This document shows, one piece after another, positions 1 through 7,846 of a stretch of 64,000 nucleotides of DNA. Both the position numbers and the translations under genes were made by a program. Within the stretch, counting starts at the first letter, position 1. Each line of letters begins with the position of its first letter. The DNA is from Bradyrhizobium sp. ORS 285 (lineage in GTDB: Bacteria; Pseudomonadota; Alphaproteobacteria; Rhizobiales; Xanthobacteraceae). The stretch spans positions 5,601,001 to 5,665,000 of the forward strand of contig NZ_LT859959.1 of NCBI RefSeq assembly GCF_900176205.1, read 5' to 3'. The notes under the pieces are model-generated. The model had not been told where the DNA came from. It did not search any database and was given only the letters and a program-made list of their open reading frames with translations.

Positions 1-158
1 TCATGGGCGCCGCGGATGATGCCCTGGGCATGAGCGAATTGCGGCAGCGCTAACCAGGACAGTGCGAGAAAGAGCAGCGCAAACGCAGCGAGCAGATAGG
101 TCAGCCGTTGCGGCGCGCGGTCGTCGAGCACCGCCGTCTTGGCCTTCATCGTAAGCAT
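1..158 (-). CDS. N-terminal part of a small exported protein (partial)
   Basis: The gene runs off the left edge; only the first 52 codons are visible. An ATG at 158 has an AGGA ribosome site six bases upstream; a second in-frame ATG lies at 149. The product has a charged start (KAKTAVLDDRAPQR), a hydrophobic stretch rich in Leu and Ala at about residues 18-38, and a probable signal-peptidase site after FAHA, leaving a mature start QGIIRGAHD. This is a classic Sec signal peptide, so the protein should be periplasmic or outer-membrane. A mature start of this sort occurs in small glycine-zipper proteins of related bacteria, but that part is out of view, so no family is claimed. Confidence 0.6.
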   Translation of the reverse strand, partial: MLTMKAKTAVLDDRAPQRLTYLLAAFALLFLALSWLALPQFAHAQGIIRGAH

Positions 159-489
159 TTTGAATCCTGGGAACCGCATGGAGGAATGTCTGAAACGCAG
201 ATGCGGCCAAAAGGTTGCGGGCTGACGGCGGGTTGGACCGTTTAGAGAGATCCTAAACGCCGCCGGGCGGTCGAATGATCAGTCGCGAAAATGTCAGTCC
301 CGATGAACGAGCCCAAGCCTTTGCCGGGGACGCGTCCGCCATTAAGGTTGAGGCGGCCGTCGGCTGGAACAAAGGTTGGACTTCCGACATAGTGCAGGCC
401 GATCGTGAGCCGCGGCATTTTGAAGTCTTGTTCTGAGGCTCTTTTGGAAGTCACGTTCTGACGTCGCAGGCCCGGAGGCCAAAGGTTAC
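159..489. other. Intergenic region between divergent genes
   Basis: About 330 bases between the divergently transcribed exported protein and the L,D-transpeptidase. It should hold both promoters, but I see no clear consensus boxes. A 70-codon minus-strand frame (242-454) lies here; it has no recognisable features and is probably chance. Confidence 0.4.
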
Positions 490-1275
490 ATGCGTATCAC
501 TCTTTTTGCGGTTGCCGGCTTCGCCTTGCTGTCCGCCACGCCGGCGCTCGCCAAGGTCGACATCACTGTCGACAAGAACAACCAGATCATGACCGTGGCG
601 GTCGATGGTGTCGAACGCTACCGCTGGCCGGTCTCGACCGGCATCCCCTCGCGCGAGACGCCGAACGGCACCTTCCGTGCCTTCCGCATGGAGGCCGACC
701 ACTTCTCGAAGGAATTCGACGACGCGCCGATGCCGCATTCGATCTTCTTCACCAAGGTCGGGCATGCGATCCACGGCACCGATTCGGAAGGCCGGCTCGG
801 CACGCCCGCCTCTCACGGCTGCGTCCGGCTGTCGAAGGCGAATGCCACGACGCTCTACGACCTGGTGCAGAAGGACGGCGTGCTCAACACCACGGTGACC
901 CTGACCGGATCGGCGGAAGTGGCGCTGGCGCGCAATCCGCGCCGCGGCACCGCCGTGGCCCGACGCGACACCCAGCCGCAGCAATATGACGACAATGGCG
1001 AGCCGGTGGTACTGACGCCGCAGCCGCAATTGCTGCCGGGACGCCAGGTCGTGCCGCAGCAGCGCCCGGATGACGGCTACATCTACCCGGCCGACGGCAG
1101 CGACAATGGCGTGCGCTATCCGGCGCCGCGCGGCACCAGCCGCCGGGTGTACGATGCGCAGGCCTATCCGCAGCAGTACGACTACGACAGCGGCAATCCG
1201 AGCTACGCGCAGCCGCGCTATTACCAGCCGCGCCAATATTACCAGCCGCGCGGCTACTACACCTATCAGGATTGA
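490..1275 (+). CDS. Periplasmic L,D-transpeptidase (YkuD family)
   Basis: 261 residues. The first 21 form a Sec signal peptide ending in ATPALA, so the enzyme acts in the periplasm. The YkuD core covers about residues 22-142 and holds the catalytic signature: H95 in AIHGTDS and SHGCVRLS with H109, catalytic C111 and R113. Enzymes of this family make 3-3 peptidoglycan crosslinks or attach proteins to peptidoglycan through this cysteine. From about residue 150 the protein turns into a Gln/Pro/Tyr/Arg-rich tail ending with YYQPR-type repeats (residues about 235-258). The tail is outside the catalytic fold and may bind the wall or outer membrane; this is inference. An AAAGG ribosome site precedes the ATG. 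The gene is monocistronic and convergent with the sugar importer. Confidence 0.9.
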   Translation: MRITLFAVAGFALLSATPALAKVDITVDKNNQIMTVAVDGVERYRWPVSTGIPSRETPNGTFRAFRMEADHFSKEFDDAPMPHSIFFTKVGHAIHGTDSEGRLGTPASHGCVRLSKANATTLYDLVQKDGVLNTTVTLTGSAEVALARNPRRGTAVARRDTQPQQYDDNGEPVVLTPQPQLLPGRQVVPQQRPDDGYIYPADGSDNGVRYPAPRGTSRRVYDAQAYPQQYDYDSGNPSYAQPRYYQPRQYYQPRGYYTYQD

Positions 1276-1291
1276 TCCGATCCCTTAGCCT

Positions 1292-1334
1292 GAATGCAGC
1301 CGGACGCGCTCTGCCGCCTCCGGCTGCATTCGTT
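1292..1334. terminator. Bidirectional terminator-like hairpin
   Basis: A 13-bp perfect inverted repeat (GAATGCAGCCGGA at 1292-1304 and its complement at 1319-1331) lies in the 85-base gap between two convergent genes, the L,D-transpeptidase and the sugar permease. The T-run after it is weak (GTTTC), but position and stem strength fit a shared terminator. Confidence 0.65.
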
Positions 1335-1360
1335 TCAGGGCAGGCTGATGCGGGGCATGC

Positions 1361-2386
1361 TCATTCGGCGCTGGCGCGCTCGAGCGTGGCGGGCGCGGTG
1401 TCCGCACTCGCCTGCCCTCGCGCCACCGGCGCACGCTTGCGGCGCTGCACGAGATATTGATCGGCGAGCACGCCGATCAGGATCACCGTGCCCATCACCG
1501 CGAAATTCAGCGAGCTCGGAATGCCCAGCAGATTGACCAGGTTCTGCAGCACCTGCAGCAGGATCGTGCCGAGGACGACGCCGATGATCGAGCCCTCGCC
1601 GCCGCGCAGCGAGCAGCCGCCGAGCACCGCAGCTGCAATCGCGTAGAGCTCATAGAACGAGCCGTGCACCGCCGGCGAGATCGAGCGGGTGTACATCGCG
1701 AGCAGCACGGCCGCGAGCGCGGTCAATCCGCCGCAGATCACATAGGCTGCGATGGTGACGCGATCGGAACGAATGCCGGAATAGCGCGCCGCCTCGTCGT
1801 TCTTTCCCACTGCATAGAAATAGCGGCCATAGACCGAGCGGTGCAGGACCACCCACGCAACCCCCGCCACGATCACAAGCGCGACGATGCTGTGCGGCAG
1901 CGGGAAGCCGAGCACATTGGTGCGCCCCGCGGTCAACCATTCCAGCATCGGGAAGCTCGCGCCGTAGCCGAAGCCGGCGGTCGCGTCCTCGGTATAGTAG
2001 CGGGCGGCACCGCGATAGATCAGCAGCCCGCACAGGGTCACGACGAACGGCTGAATCTTCATCTTGGTGACGAGCGTGCCGTGAATGGTGCCGATCGCGA
2101 CACCACCGAGGATGATGAGCGCGAAGGCCAGGATCCAGTCGACGTCGCGATTGACGATCAGGTCGATGAACAGCACGCCGAGCAGCGCGATGACAGATCC
2201 GACCGCCAGCTCGATGCCGCCGACGATGATGACAAAGGCTTCCGCGATCGAGAAGATGCCGAACATGCCGACCTGGTTGGCAGTGTTGGAGAGATTGCCG
2301 ACCAGCAGGAAGCGCGGGTTGATGAAGGCCACTACGGCGCCGACCACCAGGATCAGGACCAGCAGGCTGAGATCTTTCTTCTGCAC
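1361..2386 (-). CDS. Sugar ABC transporter permease (RbsC type)
   Basis: 341 residues, highly hydrophobic, with eight or more predicted membrane segments starting at about residue 7 (LSLLVLILVVGAVVAF). The conserved stretch GGIELAVGSVIALLG (about 57-71) is the family signature of branched carbon-source permeases of the ribose/galactose group, as is AVLGGCSLRGGEGSIIG near residue 250. It forms the inner-membrane channel of the importer encoded with the ATPase (start 12 bases upstream) and the binding protein. The C-terminal 25 residues are hydrophilic and basic. The substrate is not decided by sequence; the binding protein is of the pentose/hexose type. Confidence 0.9.
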   Translation of the reverse strand: MQKKDLSLLVLILVVGAVVAFINPRFLLVGNLSNTANQVGMFGIFSIAEAFVIIVGGIELAVGSVIALLGVLFIDLIVNRDVDWILAFALIILGGVAIGTIHGTLVTKMKIQPFVVTLCGLLIYRGAARYYTEDATAGFGYGASFPMLEWLTAGRTNVLGFPLPHSIVALVIVAGVAWVVLHRSVYGRYFYAVGKNDEAARYSGIRSDRVTIAAYVICGGLTALAAVLLAMYTRSISPAVHGSFYELYAIAAAVLGGCSLRGGEGSIIGVVLGTILLQVLQNLVNLLGIPSSLNFAVMGTVILIGVLADQYLVQRRKRAPVARGQASADTAPATLERASAE

Positions 2387-2397
2387 AAGCGCCTCGC

Positions 2398-3900
2398 TCA
2401 GATGGTGTGACCGACGGCGAGCTGCAGCACATTGTGCTCGCTGAACGCGCCGCGCTCCAGGAAACCGGAAATCCGCCCTTCATGCATGACGGCGATGCGG
2501 TCGCTCACGCCGATCACCTCTTCCATGTCGCTCGAGATCATCAGAATGGCGACGCCGGCATCGGCGAGCCGCCGCAGCATGTCGTAGATCTCCTGCTTGG
2601 CCCCGACATCGATGCCGCGCGTCGGCTCGTCGAAGATCAGGACCTTCGGCCGCATCGACAGCCATTTCGCAAGCACGACCTTCTGCTGGTTGCCGCCGGA
2701 CAAGGTGCCGACCTGCATCTTGACGTCGGGTGCCCTGATCTTGAGGCGCTCGCGCTGGCGGTCGGCATTGTCGGTCTCGCGAGACCTGTCCACGAGCCCC
2801 AGGCTTGCGTAGGACGCGAGATCCGGCAGGGAGATATTCTCGGCAATCGGGAAGTCGAGCAGCAGGCCGCAGCCTTTGCGGTCTTCCGGAATGAGATAGA
2901 TGCCGCGGTCGATCGCCGCGCGCGGCTCGGTGATGCGAACGGGCTCGCCATCGAGGCTGATATTGCCGGCCAACAAGGGTTCGACACCGAAGATGGCGCG
3001 CGCGAGCTCGGTCCGTCCGGAGCCGACAAGCCCGGCAAGGCCGAGGATCTCCCCGCGGCGCAGTTGCAGGCTCACGGCCCGGCGTGGATAGGTGGACGTG
3101 ACGGCATCGACGACATTGAGGACAGTATCGCCCGGCAGCGTAGCCGGCGGCACGTAGCGCGACCGCAGGTCCCGGCCGATCATCAGCCGGATCATCGCCG
3201 CGGGATTGAGTTCGCCGCGCGTCAACGTGCCGACAGTGCGGCCGTCGCGCAGCACGACGGCACGGTCGGCGCATTGCACCACCTCGTTCAGGCGGTGGGT
3301 GATGAAGATGACGCTGACACCGTCGGCCTTGAGGCCGGCGATGACCTGCATCAGCCGCTCGGTCTCCGACAGGGTGAGGCTCGAGGTCGGCTCGTCCATG
3401 ATGACGCAGCGGGCGTTGAGCGACAGCGCCTTGATGATCTCGACCAGCTGCCGCTGCGCCAGCGACAGCTCCGCAAGCGGCGTGTCCGGCTCGAAGTCCG
3501 CAGCAAGGCGCGCGATCAGCGGCCGCACCTTGGCGCGCAGCGTCGCGCGGTCGATCAGCCGCAGCGGTCCGCCAAATACCGGCTCGCGGCCGATGAAGAC
3601 GTTGCCCGCGACGTCGAGGTTGTCGAACAGGTTCAGTTCCTGGTGCACGAAGGCGATGCCGGCCGCGATCGCATCCGTCACGGTGTAGCTGGTGCGGTCG
3701 ACGCCATCGATACGAAGGGTGCCGCTGCTCGGCGGCACGACGCCGCCGAGCACGCGCATCAACGTTGACTTGCCGGCGCCGTTCTCGCCGAGCAAGGCGA
3801 TCACCTCACCGGGCGCGACCGACAGGCTGACGTGGTCGAGGGCGACCACGCCAGGATAGGTCTTGCCGATATCGATCAGCTCGAGAAAAGGCCCGGACAC
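2398..3900 (-). CDS. Sugar ABC transporter ATP-binding protein (RbsA/MglA type)
   Basis: 500 residues with two fused nucleotide-binding domains, as usual for sugar importers of this class. Domain 1 has a perfect Walker A (GENGAGKST, about 38-46), the signature LSLAQRQLVEI and a Walker B ending MDEPTSSL. Domain 2 has the degenerate Walker A typical of the family (GLVGSGRTE), signature LSGGNQQKVVLAKW and Walker B LIFDEPTRGID. It powers uptake from the cytoplasmic side together with the permease downstream. It starts 13 bases after the binding-protein gene, so the three are one operon transcribed leftward in the order binding protein, ATPase, permease. Confidence 0.93.
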   Translation of the reverse strand: MSGPFLELIDIGKTYPGVVALDHVSLSVAPGEVIALLGENGAGKSTLMRVLGGVVPPSSGTLRIDGVDRTSYTVTDAIAAGIAFVHQELNLFDNLDVAGNVFIGREPVFGGPLRLIDRATLRAKVRPLIARLAADFEPDTPLAELSLAQRQLVEIIKALSLNARCVIMDEPTSSLTLSETERLMQVIAGLKADGVSVIFITHRLNEVVQCADRAVVLRDGRTVGTLTRGELNPAAMIRLMIGRDLRSRYVPPATLPGDTVLNVVDAVTSTYPRRAVSLQLRRGEILGLAGLVGSGRTELARAIFGVEPLLAGNISLDGEPVRITEPRAAIDRGIYLIPEDRKGCGLLLDFPIAENISLPDLASYASLGLVDRSRETDNADRQRERLKIRAPDVKMQVGTLSGGNQQKVVLAKWLSMRPKVLIFDEPTRGIDVGAKQEIYDMLRRLADAGVAILMISSDMEEVIGVSDRIAVMHEGRISGFLERGAFSEHNVLQLAVGHTI

Positions 3901-3913
3901 GCCGGCCGCCGCA

Positions 3914-4867
3914 TCACTTCTTGAGCATCGACTTCATCTGCGCCATGAAGTCCTCGACGTTGGCCTTGTCGATGACCTTGCCGGGCACGATGATGATGCC
4001 GTTGGCCGGAACGCCGGACTTGTCGCCCTGCACGACCTTGGCCATCAGCTTCATGCCCTGATAGCCCCACTCATAGGGCTGCTGCACGACAGTGCCCTCG
4101 ATCGCGCCGTCCTTGACGCCGCCGAGCGTGATTGGATCCTCGTCGAAGCCGATGATCTTGATCTTGCCGAGCTTGCCGGCCTCCTTCAGCACCTCATAGA
4201 TGCGCGGCGTGTTGTAGGAGTAGAAGCCGACCAGGCAGCTGACGTCCGGCATCGCGGCCAGAATGTCCTCGACGTTGCGCTTGGCGCGGGTCTGGTCGAT
4301 CTCGTCGCCGCGGACGTCGACCAGTTCGACCTTCGAGCCCTTGATCGTCTCCTTGACGCCCTCGATGCGCTCGCGCGCATTGTCGGCGCCGAGCAGGCCG
4401 ACGAAGCCGACGCATTTGCCGCCATTCGGCAGCGCCTTCAGCATCAGCTTGCCGGCATCCTTGCCGAGCTCGGTGTTGGAGGAGCCGATATAGGCGATGC
4501 GCTTCGACTGCGGCGCGTCGCTGTCGGTGGTGAACAGCACCGTCTGTCCGGCGATCTTGTTGAGGTGCTCGGTCTGGTTCTTCGGATCGACCGCGCTCAC
4601 CATGATGCCGGCCGCGCCGGCGGCGACGAGGTCATCCAGCATCCGCTGCTGCACGGCGGCGGCGGCCTGCTCCGGATATTTGAGCTGCAGATTGTAGTCG
4701 GGCAGTTCGCCCTGCGCCTTCTTCACGCCGGCCTCGGCGATCTTCCAGAAGTCGGACGCGCCGTTGACCACGAACGCCAGGACCTTCTTGTCAGCGGCTC
4801 CTGCCGAGCCGACGCCGATCGCCATCGCCAACAGAGCAGACGCACCAGCCATCCAAAGACGCTTCAT
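3914..4867 (-). CDS. Periplasmic sugar-binding protein of the ABC importer (RbsB type)
   Basis: 317 residues. A signal peptide (MKRLWMAGASALLAM to VGSAGA, about residues 1-24) sends it to the periplasm. The rest is the two-lobe type I binding fold (Peripla_BP_4), with conserved features such as AAGIMVSAVDP, the hinge-side IAYIGSSNTELGKDAG and IIGFDEDPITLGGVKDG. Its partner permease and ATPase follow immediately. The ribosome site GGGAGGGG sits 5 bases before the ATG and is very strong, which fits the need for excess binding protein. No regulator gene is adjacent. Ribose, fructose or a sugar alcohol are all possible ligands; the sequence does not decide. Confidence 0.9.
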   Translation of the reverse strand: MKRLWMAGASALLAMAIGVGSAGAADKKVLAFVVNGASDFWKIAEAGVKKAQGELPDYNLQLKYPEQAAAAVQQRMLDDLVAAGAAGIMVSAVDPKNQTEHLNKIAGQTVLFTTDSDAPQSKRIAYIGSSNTELGKDAGKLMLKALPNGGKCVGFVGLLGADNARERIEGVKETIKGSKVELVDVRGDEIDQTRAKRNVEDILAAMPDVSCLVGFYSYNTPRIYEVLKEAGKLGKIKIIGFDEDPITLGGVKDGAIEGTVVQQPYEWGYQGMKLMAKVVQGDKSGVPANGIIIVPGKVIDKANVEDFMAQMKSMLKK

Positions 4868-5355
4868 CGAACCCCTCCCATGTCAGCCGGTCTGCTTGAT
4901 GCGGCCGGCATTTGTAATCACCACAAGAACTCATAGGCCCGAGCGGAAAGCGTCCGCCCGGTCGGGCCAAAGATCTCAGCTCGATCTCAGCAGTCCCGGC
5001 GTGCTCATTCCGCTTGGCAGCGGAATCCGCCCGAGGGGTCGAGGAGATGTGAATCGAAGATCGCCCGTGCGTGCCAGCTGCCGGCCCTTCGAATAGCATC
5101 GTCGTCGGGAACCGATATGAGGCACGCACCTCAGGTAGCATGATCGGGGCAGCCACGCAACAAAGCCGGTGAGAAAAGCCGAATTCAAGCGTTTTGCGCC
5201 GCAATACGTTTACATGCCCCCTGATCGGCTTGGCGAGCTTCTACTGCAACGCAACCGGAAGGTGGGAGCGCTGCGAGGTGCGCACCTCTTATCGTCGCGA
5301 GAGTCATGGTCGTCATCCGCGACGCGGAGGCCCGGCGAGCCGCCGTTGGCTCGGG
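4868..5355. other. Intergenic region upstream of the sugar importer
   Basis: About 490 bases between the importer operon and the 3-prime end of the spermidine-synthase fusion. Only short overlapping frames with arginine-rich shadow composition are present, none with a good ribosome site or family features. It should hold the importer promoter; no operator or riboswitch was recognised. Confidence 0.4.
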
Positions 5356-7635
5356 CTATTCTCCGTCGCGGAGGCGCCGATACACGGCGCCGAGGATGTT
5401 CGAATAATCGTCGGTCCAGACCCGTTCGCCATCGGTGGGCTCGGTCTCGGTCCATTTGTTGGACGAGGCGAGCTTGCCGACATCGGCCTCCTCGCGCGCG
5501 CTGACGACGACGTCGGTGGCAAAGATGTACTCGTCGTCGCGGCCGGAGTCCTCGTTGTAGACCCAGCTCTTCATGTCGTTGGCGTCGGCGATGCCGACCA
5601 CGACGCTCTCCAGTTCGAGATGACGGTTGGAGACGTGCATCACCACAGCGCCCTGCGGCGCCAGCTTGGCCTTGTAGATCGCCATCGCCTCCTCGGTCGC
5701 GAGGTGGATCGGGATCGCATCGGACGAATAGGCATCGACGATGATGAGGTCGTAGACGCCGTCCGGCTCCTTGGCGAAGGTGAGTCTCGCATCGCCGATG
5801 ACCGGCTTGAAGTCCGGCGCACAGTTCTTGATGTAGCTGAAATATTTCGGGTCGCTGGCGGTATCGACCATGGTCTGGTCGATCTCGAAATACTTCCACT
5901 CCTCGCCCGGCTCCGCTGCGCAGGTCAGCGTGCCCGAGCCGACGCCGATCACGGCGACTTTGAGCGGCGCGCCCTTGCGCTCGCGGATCGCGGTGATGGC
6001 GCGGCCGATGCCGCCATCCTTGTGATAATAGGTGATCGGCTCGGGACGGCCGGTGACCTTGGAACCGTCAGCGTTGAGATATTTCTGCGCGCCGTGGATC
6101 GTCGTGCCGTGCATCAGCACGTGATAATGTCCATCGGAGGTGACCACGATCTTGTGCACGCCGAAGAAGCTGCGAACGGTCTCGACGCGGCCATCATCGG
6201 CCGGATAGGCGCGGATCAGCACCAGCGCGAGCGCGGCCGTCGCGAACACCTTCCAGCGGTCCCCGTTGAGCAGCAGCGCGAGCAGCGCCGCGAGCACGCC
6301 GACGGCGCCGGCGACATAGACGCGATGATCCTCGAGATAGGTCGTGACCTTGCCGGTCATCCCAGCCGGAACCAGCAGGGCGATGGCGATCGCGGCCAGC
6401 ACGATCCAATACCAGCGCGTCAGCTGCGGCCAGCGCTCGGTCACCCCCGGACGGCACAGCGCGGCGAATGCGAGCAGGATGGGATATTCGGCCACCCAGG
6501 AGAAGGTGAACGGCGCGATCAGCCCGGCGAACAGGCCGCCGACCATGCCGCCGAACGACAGCGCGACATAGAAGCCGGTGAGATATTTCGCGGCCGGCCG
6601 CGTGCGCGCGAGCTCGCCATGACAGGCCATCGCGATGATGAAGAAGCAGAGCTGGTGGCCGCCGAGCGTCAGCGCGAGATTCTGCTCGCCGCCGAAGGCA
6701 AGCAGCACGACGACGCCGGCGATTGCGAGCGGCTGCAGCGCCAGCATCCATTTGTGCGGCAGCAGCGGCCGCGACTGGAACACCAGCACCCAGGTGAGCA
6801 GATAAAGCGACAGCGGCAACACCCAAAGCAGCGGCGCGGCAGCGACGTCAGTCGAGATGTGCGCGGTCACCGCGATCAGCAGCCCCGAAGGCACCGCTGC
6901 GAGGAAGATCCAGCGCAGCCGCAGCAGCCAGCGTGGCGCCGGCGCGTCGGTGACATCATTCTGCAGCAGGCTCGCCACCGTCACGGGCGATCGCAACAGC
7001 AGCACGCCGCAGCCGGCGATCAGCGCGATCAGCAGGCCATAGCCACCGGCCCAGATCAGGTTCTGCGTGCGCAGGCTGAAGATCGGCTCGATCAGCAGCG
7101 GATAGGACAACAGCGCCAGGAAGCTGCCGATGTTCGACGAGGCGTAGAGAAAGTATGGATCGGGTCCCGATGGATGCCCCGTACGTACGAACCAGGCCTG
7201 CAGCAGCGGATTGTTGGCGGCGAGCGCGAAGAACGGCAGGCCGATCGAGGCCGCGAACAGCCCGAGCAGCCAGACCGCATAGCCCGATGTCGGCGGATCG
7301 CCCCAATGCCCCGCGATCGACAGCGGCAGGCTGAGCAGCGCGAAGCCGAGCAGCAGGAGATGGATCGCCACCGGGATCACCCGGCTGCGCAACTGAGTGA
7401 GGACATGCGCGTAGGCGTAGCCGGCGAGCAGCAGGGCCTGGAAGAACACCATCGCCACCGACCACACCGCCGGCGAGCCGCCGAGCCGCGGCAGCACCAT
7501 CTTGGTGAACAGCGGCTGCACCGAGAACAGCAGCAGCGCGCTGACGAAGATCGCGGCGGTATAGACGACGAGGACCAGCCGGTTGCGGGCGGCGGAGGGC
7601 TGGGCGACGGCGGCGGGCGAGGCGATTGAGGTCAT
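5356..7635 (-). CDS. Fused membrane protein / spermidine synthase-like protein
   Basis: 759 residues from the ATG at 7635, which has a GGAG site five bases upstream; the longer frame upstream is rejected because its sequence is arginine-rich shadow. About residues 20-480 are a chain of more than ten membrane segments, resembling MFS-type fused spermidine synthases. The C-terminal 250 residues resemble aminopropyltransferases: a nucleotide-fold loop VIGVGSGTLTC, an acidic EIDQTMVD, GDARLTF and the catalytic-region motif IIVDAYSSDAIPIHL, then WTDDYSNI. The soluble half should face the cytoplasm. Whether it makes polyamines is unproven; related fusions are annotated by homology only. Confidence 0.8.
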   Translation of the reverse strand: MTSIASPAAVAQPSAARNRLVLVVYTAAIFVSALLLFSVQPLFTKMVLPRLGGSPAVWSVAMVFFQALLLAGYAYAHVLTQLRSRVIPVAIHLLLLGFALLSLPLSIAGHWGDPPTSGYAVWLLGLFAASIGLPFFALAANNPLLQAWFVRTGHPSGPDPYFLYASSNIGSFLALLSYPLLIEPIFSLRTQNLIWAGGYGLLIALIAGCGVLLLRSPVTVASLLQNDVTDAPAPRWLLRLRWIFLAAVPSGLLIAVTAHISTDVAAAPLLWVLPLSLYLLTWVLVFQSRPLLPHKWMLALQPLAIAGVVVLLAFGGEQNLALTLGGHQLCFFIIAMACHGELARTRPAAKYLTGFYVALSFGGMVGGLFAGLIAPFTFSWVAEYPILLAFAALCRPGVTERWPQLTRWYWIVLAAIAIALLVPAGMTGKVTTYLEDHRVYVAGAVGVLAALLALLLNGDRWKVFATAALALVLIRAYPADDGRVETVRSFFGVHKIVVTSDGHYHVLMHGTTIHGAQKYLNADGSKVTGRPEPITYYHKDGGIGRAITAIRERKGAPLKVAVIGVGSGTLTCAAEPGEEWKYFEIDQTMVDTASDPKYFSYIKNCAPDFKPVIGDARLTFAKEPDGVYDLIIVDAYSSDAIPIHLATEEAMAIYKAKLAPQGAVVMHVSNRHLELESVVVGIADANDMKSWVYNEDSGRDDEYIFATDVVVSAREEADVGKLASSNKWTETEPTDGERVWTDDYSNILGAVYRRLRDGE

Positions 7636-7846
7636 GAGAACTCCAGCATCGGCGCGGCCGGTATCAGATGCAACGGCCGGATCGCGACGCGCAGACGACA
7701 CATAGCGGATCGAAGGGCGGTATGGCGAGCAGCTGCGGCAAAACCGAGTTCCCCTTGACGCGGCGCCGATCCGGGGCGACAGCACGTGCAGCGGTTCCCG
7801 GCGCACCGGCACAGCCGGTCATTAAGCAGGGCTATTTGAAGCGGAC

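Noticed and set aside
242-454. 70-codon minus-strand frame upstream of the L,D-transpeptidase
   Set aside because: No ribosome site or family features, and it fills a divergent promoter region; probably chance.
5194-7629. 811-codon plus-strand frame opposite the spermidine-synthase fusion
   Set aside because: Antisense shadow in GC-rich DNA; the composition is Arg/His/Asp-rich with no domain, while the other strand codes a clear two-domain protein.
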